From Polynucleobacter rarus (GTDB lineage: Bacteria; Pseudomonadota; Gammaproteobacteria; Burkholderiales; Burkholderiaceae), in assembly GCF_003072505.1 (NCBI RefSeq), contig NZ_NTGB01000001.1, positions 1,658,574 through 1,722,573 on the forward strand: a stretch of DNA of 64,000 nucleotides. The letters are read 5' to 3'. Under the pieces are notes generated by a model. The model saw only the letters and a program-made list of their open reading frames with translations, had not been told where the DNA came from and did not search any database. The stretch's first letter is position 1, and every line of letters begins with the position of its first letter. Below, in pieces: positions 56,045 through 64,000 of the stretch. The translations under genes were made by a program, and so were the position numbers.

Positions 56045-57571
56045 TTAGGCGGGCGTATATTCCTGACGCAAGATATTTTTTTGTACTTTACCCATTGCAT
56101 TGCGGGGTAACTCAGCCACGACAATGACTTTCTTGGGTACCTTAAAGTTTGCAATTTTACCTTTTAATTCAGCAATAATTTGCGCTGGATCAAGCTCAGC
56201 TCCCTTTTTAGGAACCACAACAGCCAATACTGCTTCTCCGAAATCAGGGTGAGGAATACCAATGACAGCACTCTCTTCAACACCATCCATTTCATCAACA
56301 AAACTTTCAATTTCCTTTGGATAGATGTTATACCCGCCAGAGATAATCAAATCCTTACTCCTACCGACAATGCACAAGTAATCATCAGGCACCGGTCCTG
56401 CAGTAGTACTCCCACCCCAACGCCCTACATCACCGGTCTTAAACCAACCATCCGCAGTGAATTCTTCCTTAGTTTTTTCAGGCATCTGCCAGTAACCTGA
56501 AAACACGTTAGGACCTTGAACCTGAACATTACCAACTTCATCAACCCCGCATAATTTAGCGTCATCAGTGATAACTCGAACCTTGACCCCAGGTAGCGGA
56601 ACTCCAACAGCGCCAGCAACTCGTTTGCCAGAATAGGAGTTTGAAGTCAACATCGCTGTTTCACTCATACCGTAACGTTCTAAAATCGTGTGACCTGTAC
56701 GAGCAATAAAATCATTAAAGGTTTCCGTTAATAACGGTGCTGAACCAGCAATGAACAAGCGCATATTTGCACATACTTTGGCGTCAAATTTTGGTTCTGC
56801 TAAAAGTCTTGTATAAAAGGTTGGAACCCCCATCATTACCGTACTCTGAGGTAAATACTTGAGAAGCTGGGCGATATCTAATTTGGGTAACCAAATCATT
56901 TTGCTACCGTTAATTAAGGCGCCATGTGATGCAACAAAAAGTCCGTGAACATGGAAAATTGGTAATGCATGCAATAACACATCCCCTTTTTGCCAGTGCC
57001 AGAAATCTTTTAAAACCTTCGCATTACTACTTAGGTTCTTGTGCGACAACATTGCGCCTTTACTCCTACCTGTGGTTCCAGAGGTATATAAAATAGCGGC
57101 TAATTCATCATCCTCCTTAGGAACCGTCTCAAATTGATCAGACTGTGCAGCGGCCCGCTCAATCAAAGTACCATCACGATGCTCACCTAAAGTGAATACA
57201 AACTCGGTATTCGCCTTAAATGCAATTTGAGAAAACCATGCGAAATTTTTAGGACTACAAATCACAACCCCAGGCTTAGCATTATCCAGAAAATATTCAA
57301 TTTCGGCGGATTGGTACGCTGTATTTAATGGCAGATAAACCAGTCCAGCTTTAATCGTGGCTAAATATAAAAATAAAGCCTCAGGCGATTTTTCAACCTG
57401 CACTGCAACTCTTGAACCCTTAGGAAGATCTAAGGATGACAACAGGTTCGCAAGTTTCGAAGTGGCTTTTTCTAAATCATCCCATGAGTAAAAAAGACCC
57501 TCTGGAGTTTCAATCGCACATGCGGATTTATCTTTTGGAAAACCCGTTTCCAATATGGAATATAAATTCAT
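56045..57571 (-). CDS. matB: Malonyl-CoA synthetase
   Basis: 508 residues, acyl-adenylate-forming enzyme. P-loop YTSGTTGRSKGAMLSH near residue 166, HALPIFHVHGLF, ERYGMSETAM, GWFKTGDVGRW and the C-terminal lysine in PRNAMGKVQKNIL. The pattern and its partners (malonyl-CoA decarboxylase, Bug receptor) identify malonate as the substrate. Makes malonyl-CoA from malonate, CoA and ATP, which the decarboxylase converts to acetyl-CoA. Last gene of the three-gene malonate unit. Confidence 0.9.
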   Translation of the reverse strand: MNLYSILETGFPKDKSACAIETPEGLFYSWDDLEKATSKLANLLSSLDLPKGSRVAVQVEKSPEALFLYLATIKAGLVYLPLNTAYQSAEIEYFLDNAKPGVVICSPKNFAWFSQIAFKANTEFVFTLGEHRDGTLIERAAAQSDQFETVPKEDDELAAILYTSGTTGRSKGAMLSHKNLSSNAKVLKDFWHWQKGDVLLHALPIFHVHGLFVASHGALINGSKMIWLPKLDIAQLLKYLPQSTVMMGVPTFYTRLLAEPKFDAKVCANMRLFIAGSAPLLTETFNDFIARTGHTILERYGMSETAMLTSNSYSGKRVAGAVGVPLPGVKVRVITDDAKLCGVDEVGNVQVQGPNVFSGYWQMPEKTKEEFTADGWFKTGDVGRWGGSTTAGPVPDDYLCIVGRSKDLIISGGYNIYPKEIESFVDEMDGVEESAVIGIPHPDFGEAVLAVVVPKKGAELDPAQIIAELKGKIANFKVPKKVIVVAELPRNAMGKVQKNILRQEYTPA

Positions 57572-57582
57572 AATTTATTTAT

Positions 57583-58572
57583 TTAATCTAATTTAGCGCC
57601 AGATGCTTTTACAACGGCTGCCCATCTTTTAATATCTTCAGAAACAAATTTACCGAAATTATCACCCGTTAAATTCGGAGTTTCTGAACCGTTATTCATC
57701 CAAATTTCTTTTAACTCTGGGGAGTTAATTGCTTTGGTGACTTCTGCCGTCATTTTATCAATTATTTCTTTCGGGGTATCTTTTGGGGCCCACAGACCGT
57801 ACCAAGTACTCACTACATAACCAGGCACTCCTGCTTCTGTCGCAGTAGGAAGATTTGGAAAAGCTGGCACTCTTTTCTCTGAGGCAACAGCTAAAGCTTT
57901 AATCTTGCCACTTTTAATATGTTGGGCGGAAGATCCTAAGCCATCAAACATAATGTCTACTTGCCCTGCCATCAGATCTGACAAGGCAGGTCCAGCCCCA
58001 CGGTAGGGAATATGCGTAATAAATGTTTTAGTTTGCATCTTAAATAGCTCACCAGCTAAATGGTGGGAGCTTCCATTACCAGCACTGGCGTAATTTAGTT
58101 TACCTGGATTAACCTTCATGTAGCTAACTAGTCCTTTTAAATCATTAACAGGTAGTTTTGGTGTTACAACAATCACTTGAGGTGGCGCTGCAATCAGCAT
58201 GATCGGAATAAAACTTTTTTCAATATCGTAATCTAGCTTTGGATAAACAGACGGGGCAATTGCATGATGCGCGGCACCCATGAAAAAATTATAGCCATCA
58301 GGTGGGGCCTTAGCAGCAATACTTGCTCCTAATGTCCCACCGGCTCCACCTCGGTTATCAATTACGATTTGCTTACCTAATTGCTTTGTCAATTGTGCAG
58401 ATAGTGGTCTGGCAAATGCATCTGTTCCACCACCAGCGGGAAACGGAACAATTATATTAATTGGCTTTGATGGCCAGTTAGGATCATTTGCCCAAGAGAC
58501 TTGACTGAATAAAAAACATACACTTAATGAAAACACTGCTATGAAGGGGATTTTTTTAAGATTACGAATCAT
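57583..58572 (-). CDS. Bug/TctC-family substrate-binding protein, probably malonate
   Basis: 329 residues, full length. Signal peptide ending QVSWA, then WPSKPINIIVPFPAGGGTD, the Bug signature, and YASAGNGSSHHLAGELF for the ligand loop. Sits between malonyl-CoA decarboxylase (23 bases) and matB (11 bases), so its ligand is likely malonate or a close dicarboxylate. No membrane subunits of a tripartite transporter are linked. Confidence 0.9.
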   Translation of the reverse strand: MIRNLKKIPFIAVFSLSVCFLFSQVSWANDPNWPSKPINIIVPFPAGGGTDAFARPLSAQLTKQLGKQIVIDNRGGAGGTLGASIAAKAPPDGYNFFMGAAHHAIAPSVYPKLDYDIEKSFIPIMLIAAPPQVIVVTPKLPVNDLKGLVSYMKVNPGKLNYASAGNGSSHHLAGELFKMQTKTFITHIPYRGAGPALSDLMAGQVDIMFDGLGSSAQHIKSGKIKALAVASEKRVPAFPNLPTATEAGVPGYVVSTWYGLWAPKDTPKEIIDKMTAEVTKAINSPELKEIWMNNGSETPNLTGDNFGKFVSEDIKRWAAVVKASGAKLD

Positions 58573-58595
58573 AATTTCTTCCTTAAATTTTAAAT

Positions 58596-59885
58596 TTACA
58601 GTAATTGACCAACAGGTCTCGAGTAAATAACCTCACCCTGAACAAAGCGTTCGTGAAACTCTTCGATTTTTTCTAAGTCATATAGATAATTCACCATAAG
58701 ACTTGCGGATTGTTTTAAGCCTTTTTTAGACAAGTCTCCAGCCCAATTAATTCTGTGCAGTTTAGCACCGTTACCTAGGTGGAATTTAGCGACTGCATTA
58801 CCGCCTTTGCGCACTGTTAGGGTGGTTAAATAATGTGCACATAATTGCATCAAGGCATTTTTCTCTTCCTCGGAAGCAGTCGTTGGATGCCAACCGCTAG
58901 AGATTCGTTCAGGCCAAGACTTTTCCTTTAAGTTAAGAACTTGCAAAGCATGATTTATTTTTTCACTCGCCTGAGCAGAAATTGCCGGCTCCCCAACATT
59001 GCATCCAGCTATCACCCAATCCATAAAGCCAGGCAATGGGGATAGGGTAACAAAGTTTTTTAAACTTGGAAATTCCTCTTTAAGATAACTTGCAACGCGT
59101 TTGATTAAGAAGTTACCTAAGGAAACGCCTTTTAGCCCTGGTTCACAATTACTAATCGAATAAAAAACGGCCGTTTTAAATTGAGCAGGATTAACTGGCT
59201 CTGATTTTTTATCGACAAGTGGGCCAATCGCTCCAGAAATTTCAGGAACCAATGCAACTTCCACAAAGATTAGTGGTTCATCTTTTAATTGGGGATGAAA
59301 AAATGCAAAGCACCGACGATCAGGTTGAAGACGTCTTCTTAAATCATCCCATCCATCAATTTCATGCACCGCTTCATGCTGAATAATCTTTTCAAGGATC
59401 TGGGCTGGTGAATTCCAATCGACCCGGTGCATTTTTAAAAAACCAGGATTAAACCATGAAACAAACAAGTGATGTATGTCGAAATCAAGCGGGTATAACT
59501 CAGGCTTTTTACCCAATACTTTAATCAAATGACGTCGCATCACCACAATTTCTTTAGTAGCACCCTCGACCCGATTTATTCTGCGGAGTAACTCCTGTCT
59601 TGGTGGTTCGGTCACCTTCGTTAATTGAATTAAATTTTTTGCATTCGGATCTTTTGCATAGTCTTGCGCAACCTTCAGTACTAATTCCGGATTGGGATTA
59701 AATTTAGTAGCCAAGGCTTGATAAAAACTAATCTTTTGGTCTTCGCTCAATAATTTATATTGACTTAAAATCTCATTCGCCATACTGACGGAGTTTGCCT
59801 CACCTCTTTCAGTAAGTAATTTTGTCGCAGCGTTAATTGCCCGTGAGAGTGAGCGTACTTGAGCTAATTTTTGCAAAATTGCCAT
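58596..59885 (-). CDS. Malonyl-CoA decarboxylase
   Basis: 429 residues, MLYCD family. Helical N-terminal domain, then the GNAT-like catalytic domain: IIQHEAVHEIDGWDDLRRRL, RRCFAFFHPQLKDEPLIFVEVAL (partly quoted), YSISNCEPGLKGVSLGNFLI with the catalytic serine, and FHLGNGAKLHRINWAGD with the histidine. Converts malonyl-CoA to acetyl-CoA and CO2. First gene of the malonate unit. No GntR-type regulator is linked. Confidence 0.93.
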   Translation of the reverse strand: MAILQKLAQVRSLSRAINAATKLLTERGEANSVSMANEILSQYKLLSEDQKISFYQALATKFNPNPELVLKVAQDYAKDPNAKNLIQLTKVTEPPRQELLRRINRVEGATKEIVVMRRHLIKVLGKKPELYPLDFDIHHLFVSWFNPGFLKMHRVDWNSPAQILEKIIQHEAVHEIDGWDDLRRRLQPDRRCFAFFHPQLKDEPLIFVEVALVPEISGAIGPLVDKKSEPVNPAQFKTAVFYSISNCEPGLKGVSLGNFLIKRVASYLKEEFPSLKNFVTLSPLPGFMDWVIAGCNVGEPAISAQASEKINHALQVLNLKEKSWPERISSGWHPTTASEEEKNALMQLCAHYLTTLTVRKGGNAVAKFHLGNGAKLHRINWAGDLSKKGLKQSASLMVNYLYDLEKIEEFHERFVQGEVIYSRPVGQLL

Positions 59886-59962
59886 TGGTATTTTCTAAAA
59901 TAGGTGTTGAATTTACAACAAAAGAATCTAATTCAGCCTATCTTACATAAAACTGCAACAAT

Positions 59963-60742
59963 CTAGGAAGTTTTTCTGAATAAGAGATAAATTCCCAACA
60001 CTATCATCGGTATCGATAACCATTGCCCCATGGATAACCCTAATGACAAGGTCCCTAAAAAGCGATCTGGCTCTCGGGTAAACTCCACTAAAAATCTAAA
60101 TATGCCATAACCTAAAGCAAAGACACCCGAAGTTTGTCCAGTTTTCCTTGGATACTTTGAATAGAACCAGAGTAATAGACCCAGTAGCACACCTTCACCT
60201 GCAAATTGATATAACTGGGATGGATGTCTTAAAAGTTGATCTCCAGCCTGAGGGAAAATCATTCCCCAAGAAACTGTTGTTGGACGCCCCCACAACTCGC
60301 CATTAATGAAGTTGCCAATACGACCAAAGGCAAGTCCAAAAGGCACTAAGGGAGCAATCATATCTGCTACCGTAAAAAATTGTAGTCCACGCTTTTTGGC
60401 GAACCAAGCAATGGCGATAATGACACCTAAAAAACCTCCATGAAAGGCCATCCCGCCTTGCCATACCTTAAAAATATCAAGTGGGTTAGCAAAGTAATAA
60501 CTAGGTAGGTAAAAAAAACAATAGCCTAAACGTCCACCTAAAATCACTCCTAAAACAGCATAAAACAGCAGGTCCTCAATATCTTGAGCAATGAATCCTT
60601 TTTCCTGCATTTGAGGTTGCTTCACGCGCAAGCGTCCAAGCAACAAATATTGCATAAAGGCCATCAAATACATGAGGCCATACCAATGAACTGCTAAAGG
60701 ACCTATTTGAATTGCTATCGGGTCAAACTGTGGGTGAATCAT
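59963..60742 (-). CDS. lgt: Prolipoprotein diacylglyceryl transferase
   Basis: 259 residues, seven membrane helices. Transfers diacylglycerol to the lipobox cysteine of prolipoproteins. Conserved [20 protein letters not shown], and the Lgt signature [16 protein letters not shown] are present. The ATG at 60742 shares one base with the holC stop (TGATG). It would lipidate the FDH-operon lipoprotein among others. Confidence 0.96.
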   Translation of the reverse strand: MIHPQFDPIAIQIGPLAVHWYGLMYLMAFMQYLLLGRLRVKQPQMQEKGFIAQDIEDLLFYAVLGVILGGRLGYCFFYLPSYYFANPLDIFKVWQGGMAFHGGFLGVIIAIAWFAKKRGLQFFTVADMIAPLVPFGLAFGRIGNFINGELWGRPTTVSWGMIFPQAGDQLLRHPSQLYQFAGEGVLLGLLLWFYSKYPRKTGQTSGVFALGYGIFRFLVEFTREPDRFLGTLSLGLSMGQWLSIPMIVLGIYLLFRKTS

Positions 60743-61206
60743 CAAGCACCTTTTTGATCAAAATTTTGCAACTCAAGGCCGAGTTCCCGATATTTTTTAT
60801 ATCTCTCTCGTCCTGCTAGTAAGTCTGTATTTTCCATTGAAACCACTTCTACTACACGTTGAAATCGATGGGTAAATGCTTCAATGCGGTCTAAAGAATT
60901 TTGTCCTAAATGAATTAATACATCTTTGTGAGGTAATTGATCGATTCGATTTTCATCAGCAAGTTCAACCAAAATAATCGGACACAATTCGGAAGCATCA
61001 TCATCCAGAAAAGCGTGCGGCAAAAAATCATCCGCACTAAAAGTCCACAACCTCTCATTCAAATCCTGCAAAACTTCCTGCTCTCCAAGCACCACTATCG
61101 TCTGAAAAGGCTCATTTTCTGACGATAGTGAAATCACCTTACGGATTAACCGACAAGCATAATGAACTTTGTCTTTAACTTGACTATGAAAATCTACTTT
61201 AGCCAC
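60742..61206 (-). CDS. holC: DNA polymerase III subunit chi
   Basis: 154 residues. Recognised by [20 protein letters not shown] near the N-terminus and [10 protein letters not shown], followed by [11 protein letters not shown]. It links SSB to the clamp loader. The start codon is GTG. It follows pepA after 8 bases and couples to lgt by a one-base overlap; the pepA-holC pairing is conserved in many Proteobacteria. Confidence 0.88.
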   Translation of the reverse strand: MAKVDFHSQVKDKVHYACRLIRKVISLSSENEPFQTIVVLGEQEVLQDLNERLWTFSADDFLPHAFLDDDASELCPIILVELADENRIDQLPHKDVLIHLGQNSLDRIEAFTHRFQRVVEVVSMENTDLLAGRERYKKYRELGLELQNFDQKGA

Positions 61207-61214
61207 AATAAATC

Positions 61215-62795
61215 TTAATGACGTAATAAATATTCTGTTAACAATGGGACTGGTCTTCCTGTAGCCCCTTTATTAGCTCCTGACTTCCAAGCCGTTCCGG
61301 CGATATCCAAATGCGCCCAGGTGTAAGCAGAGGTAAATCTAGCTAAGAAACATGCTGCCGTAACACTTCCAGCGGGACGACCACCGATGTTTGCCATATC
61401 AGCAAAATTAGATTTCAACTGCTCTTGATAAGCATCATCTAGTGGCATCGGCCAAACAGTATCTAAAGTCAATTTCCCAACTTCAACTAAATCTCGACTA
61501 ACCTTCTCGTCTTTCGTGAAAAGCCCAGAATGAACTGAACCTAAAGCAATTACACAAGCTCCCGTCAGAGTGGCAATATCAATCACAGTACGGGGCTTAA
61601 ATCGCTCCACATAAGTAAGGGCATCACACAAAATCAAACGACCTTCTGCATCAGTATTGAGAATCTCTACGGTTTTTCCAGACATCGTTTTCACAATATC
61701 TCCAGGTCTAGTAGCAATCCCTGAGGGCATATTTTCGCAAGTCGGAATCACCCCGATCACGTTCTTTTTAAGTTTCATTTCTGTAATAGCGAGCATCGTG
61801 CCAAGTACTGAAGCAGCGCCACACATATCATATTTCATCTCGTCCATACCCTCACCAGGCTTCAGAGAAATTCCGCCCGTATCAAAGGTAATTCCTTTAC
61901 CAACTAAGACGATGGGGGCTTCTTTTGTAACTCCTCCAAGGTGTTGCATGATAATGAATTTTGGCGGAGTCGCTGATCCTTGGGTAACTGCTAAAAAAGC
62001 ACCCATTCCAAGTTTCTCTAAATCTTTCTTCTCTAAAACTTGCACCTTCAGCGTGGAATCTTTCCCTAAATTAGTTGCTATTTCTGCCAAATAGGATGGA
62101 TTACAAACGTTAGGTGGCAAGTTAGCTAAATCTTTAGTCAAGCCCATTCCAAGCGCTATCGCTGCACTGACTTTAATAGCGTCCTTCGTTTGCTTTTCAT
62201 TTTTACTTGAACAAGCAAATGTAACTGATTTCAAAGCAGGAGAAAAACTATCCGATTTAAATGATTTGAGATGTTCAAAGCGTTGACTAAAGCGATAATA
62301 ATTTTCCTCAAATAGAAGAATAGAATGGCGAATAAAATCAATCGAGGATGAAGGGAATGCGGCGCTAAAGCCACTATCTAACACCCATAAGCAAGACTGC
62401 GCCTGGGTGGTTTGTAAAGCTTTAATAGCTGCCCGACTTGCTTTCAGGAAGTCTTGCAAAATTTTCACATCAGAAACTTCATCCGTTTCAGAAATATCAC
62501 CTGCACCGACTAATAAAATACGAGGAACTTTAATGCCTTCTGCAATCCAAGACTGTTGTTGATTTAATAATAAAGTCTCACCTAACTTACCTGTAAAGTC
62601 GCGCCGTTCCATGGCAAAAGAAATCGCACCATCGAGTGATTCATCTAAATGTTTAAAATGGGGGCCAAGGTTATTGTTTTTTGCCAAATCAATTAATGCA
62701 AATGGAATTACAATGCAATCTGCAGTTGTTTGTAATTGCAAGTGCAAGCGATTAGCGCCATCAGCGAAAACTTTAGTATTAAATTTTGTTTGCAT
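61215..62795 (-). CDS. pepA: Leucyl aminopeptidase
   Basis: 526 residues. M17 dinuclear metalloaminopeptidase: VLVGKGITFDTGGISLKPG near residue 290, DMCGAASVLGTM, and the signature NTDAEGRLILCDALTY near 380. The N-terminal macro-like domain is complete. I use the ATG at 62795 (MQTKFNTKVF); an ATG at 62822 is nine codons upstream, only about ten bases from a TATAAT-like box, which leaves little room for a leader. Divergent from lptF. Confidence 0.95.
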   Translation of the reverse strand: MQTKFNTKVFADGANRLHLQLQTTADCIVIPFALIDLAKNNNLGPHFKHLDESLDGAISFAMERRDFTGKLGETLLLNQQQSWIAEGIKVPRILLVGAGDISETDEVSDVKILQDFLKASRAAIKALQTTQAQSCLWVLDSGFSAAFPSSSIDFIRHSILLFEENYYRFSQRFEHLKSFKSDSFSPALKSVTFACSSKNEKQTKDAIKVSAAIALGMGLTKDLANLPPNVCNPSYLAEIATNLGKDSTLKVQVLEKKDLEKLGMGAFLAVTQGSATPPKFIIMQHLGGVTKEAPIVLVGKGITFDTGGISLKPGEGMDEMKYDMCGAASVLGTMLAITEMKLKKNVIGVIPTCENMPSGIATRPGDIVKTMSGKTVEILNTDAEGRLILCDALTYVERFKPRTVIDIATLTGACVIALGSVHSGLFTKDEKVSRDLVEVGKLTLDTVWPMPLDDAYQEQLKSNFADMANIGGRPAGSVTAACFLARFTSAYTWAHLDIAGTAWKSGANKGATGRPVPLLTEYLLRH

Positions 62796-62856
62796 ACTCT
62801 TTTGCCGTTCGTTAAAAGTCATTTAATTAAAATTATATTATCCACTCAATAGCACC

Positions 62857-63957
62857 ATGATTTATGAAAAAGCCTTAAGAAAAGAACTCACCTATACTAC
62901 GGGCGGTGTTTTTTTGGTTTTAATCACGATCATGATGACCACCTTAGTCATTCGTATCTTAGGTTTCGCTGCAACTGGTTCTGTCAGTCCTAAAGATGTC
63001 ATCATACTCATTATGTTAGCAATGATTGGTTATATTGCGGTGCTTTTATCTGTATCTATTTTTATTGCCATTATTTTTGTCTTGATTCGCTGGCATAAAG
63101 ATTCAGAAATGGTAGTTTGGTATGCCAGTGGCTTAAGTCTCAAAAGGCTCTATTACCCAGTATTACGCTTTGCTTTCCCTTGGTTGATCATTATTACTGC
63201 CCTGTCACTTTTCATTTGGCCTTGGTCCAACGCAAAAACTACCGAAATTACGCAAAAATTTAAAGGGCGTGATGAAGCCTCAATGATAGTTCCTGGGCAG
63301 TTTTTTGAATCAGCCAATTCAGGAAGAGTCTTTTTTGTTGAAAAAATCAATAGTATTTCGAATGAAATTCAAAATGTCTTTGTTACTGACTTTCGTAATC
63401 AAAGGCTAACAGTTGCCATGTCGGAGTCAGGTTATATTGAAAACTTACCAGACGGTACTAAAGTGGTAAAAATTTTTAACGGTCGCCGTTATGAAGGTAA
63501 GCCAACTGAGGGGGACTTTAAGATCTTGGAGTTTAAACAATATACCGTCGATATTGAAAAGAAGGCACAATCACCCGTTAATTTAAGTTCCAAAGAATCT
63601 CCCACTTTAGAGCTACTCAAAACGCATACCCCTATTGCCAATGGGGAGTTATTGTGGCGCATCGGTCTGCCTTTAATGGCTTTGGGGCTAATTTTGATTG
63701 CCATCCCCTTAGCCTATGTAAATCCAAGAAGGGGGAATTACATTGCGCTCCTTTATGCGGTTTTGATTTACCTAATTTATAGTAATTTATTAAACATTTC
63801 ACAAACTTTAGTTTCAGATTCGAAAGAAAGCTTCACGAATGCGGTTTGGCCACTTCATTTATTGGCTTTTATCACTGCTATGCTTCTAGTCAATCACCGC
63901 TTAAATCCTTCAATTGTCTGGTGGAAAAGACAAATTCCAGGTGGTAAAAAAATATAA
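62857..63957 (+). CDS. lptF: LPS export ABC permease LptF
   Basis: 366 residues. Six membrane helices in two groups (three N-terminal, three C-terminal) around a periplasmic beta-jellyroll (about 130-260). IYEKALRKELTYTTGGVFL and the coupling segment WYASGLSLKRLYYPVL are typical. It pairs with LptG to lift lipopolysaccharide from the inner membrane. lptG starts immediately after the stop. Confidence 0.93.
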   Translation: MIYEKALRKELTYTTGGVFLVLITIMMTTLVIRILGFAATGSVSPKDVIILIMLAMIGYIAVLLSVSIFIAIIFVLIRWHKDSEMVVWYASGLSLKRLYYPVLRFAFPWLIIITALSLFIWPWSNAKTTEITQKFKGRDEASMIVPGQFFESANSGRVFFVEKINSISNEIQNVFVTDFRNQRLTVAMSESGYIENLPDGTKVVKIFNGRRYEGKPTEGDFKILEFKQYTVDIEKKAQSPVNLSSKESPTLELLKTHTPIANGELLWRIGLPLMALGLILIAIPLAYVNPRRGNYIALLYAVLIYLIYSNLLNISQTLVSDSKESFTNAVWPLHLLAFITAMLLVNHRLNPSIVWWKRQIPGGKKI

Positions 63958-64000
63958 TGCTCTCCCTACTTTTTCCTAAAATTTATGAGCAATATTTAGC
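63958..64000 (+). CDS. lptG: LPS export ABC permease LptG (partial, N-terminus only)
   Basis: Only about 14 codons are in the window (MLSLLFPKIYEQYLA). The K-I-Y-E-x-Y-L start resembles LptG of Burkholderiales, and the position directly after lptF supports it. The true start could be slightly downstream. Confidence 0.6.

Overview
The window reads as chromosomal DNA of an AT-rich betaproteobacterium of the order Burkholderiales, most like Polynucleobacter and relatives. This is inferred, with no database search. The indicators are two Bug/TctC-type receptors, a CphA'/CphA cyanophycin synthetase pair, the FDH3-type formate dehydrogenase cluster with DUF3305/DUF3306 partners, the mrp/metG divergent pair, zapA followed by 6S RNA, and lptF/lptG next to pepA, holC and lgt. 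No rRNA, tRNA, insertion sequence, prophage or CRISPR array was seen. Coding density is high, many genes overlap by 1-20 bases, and several starts are GTG or TTG.

Layout. 1-6.8 kb: partial Bug receptor, a YhiN-type flavoprotein, ilvD, a PCuAC copper chaperone, a tungstate-type ABC permease and ATPase without a binding protein, and an EamA exporter. 6.9-13.2 kb: pepN, fbp, an acyltransferase-3 membrane protein and an amino-acid permease. 13.3-21.1 kb: cyanophycin locus, with cphA'-cphA on the minus strand and, divergently, an ABC exporter carrying an extra N-terminal domain plus zinc ribbon, followed by a DUF1854 gene. 21.1-26.5 kb: tcdA, pdxH, msrA, an aldehyde dehydrogenase and an RhlE-type helicase behind a 315-base structured leader. 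26.5-31.2 kb: hemD-hemX-hemY preceded by a hemC cut down to its first domain, with argH divergent. 31.2-35.0 kb: arginine/lysine decarboxylase, a KirBac-type potassium channel and dcd. 35.0-45.7 kb: formate dehydrogenase structural and maturation genes, with small uncharacterised exported proteins. 45.6-50.5 kb: mrp, metG (short form), a DUF3460 gene, scpA and panC. 50.5-54.4 kb: btuB under a cobalamin riboswitch, a zapB-like gene, zapA, 6S RNA and a TauE/SafE permease. 54.5-64 kb: an HD-GYP protein, a malonate cassette (malonyl-CoA decarboxylase, Bug receptor, malonyl-CoA synthetase), lgt, holC, pepA, lptF and the start of lptG.

How the parts fit. Nitrogen and arginine handling recurs: cyanophycin (Asp-Arg polymer) synthesis, argH making arginine, and a basic amino-acid decarboxylase coupled to a potassium channel. 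A second theme is metal and redox cofactors: tungstate/molybdate-type transport, formate dehydrogenase with FdhD, a TorD-type chaperone and a polyferredoxin, Mrp Fe-S delivery, copper chaperone, cobalamin uptake and haem synthesis. The observations most worth a second look are the truncated hemC, the cyanophycin-linked ABC exporter/DUF1854 module, the helicase leader, and the small exported proteins inside the formate dehydrogenase operon.
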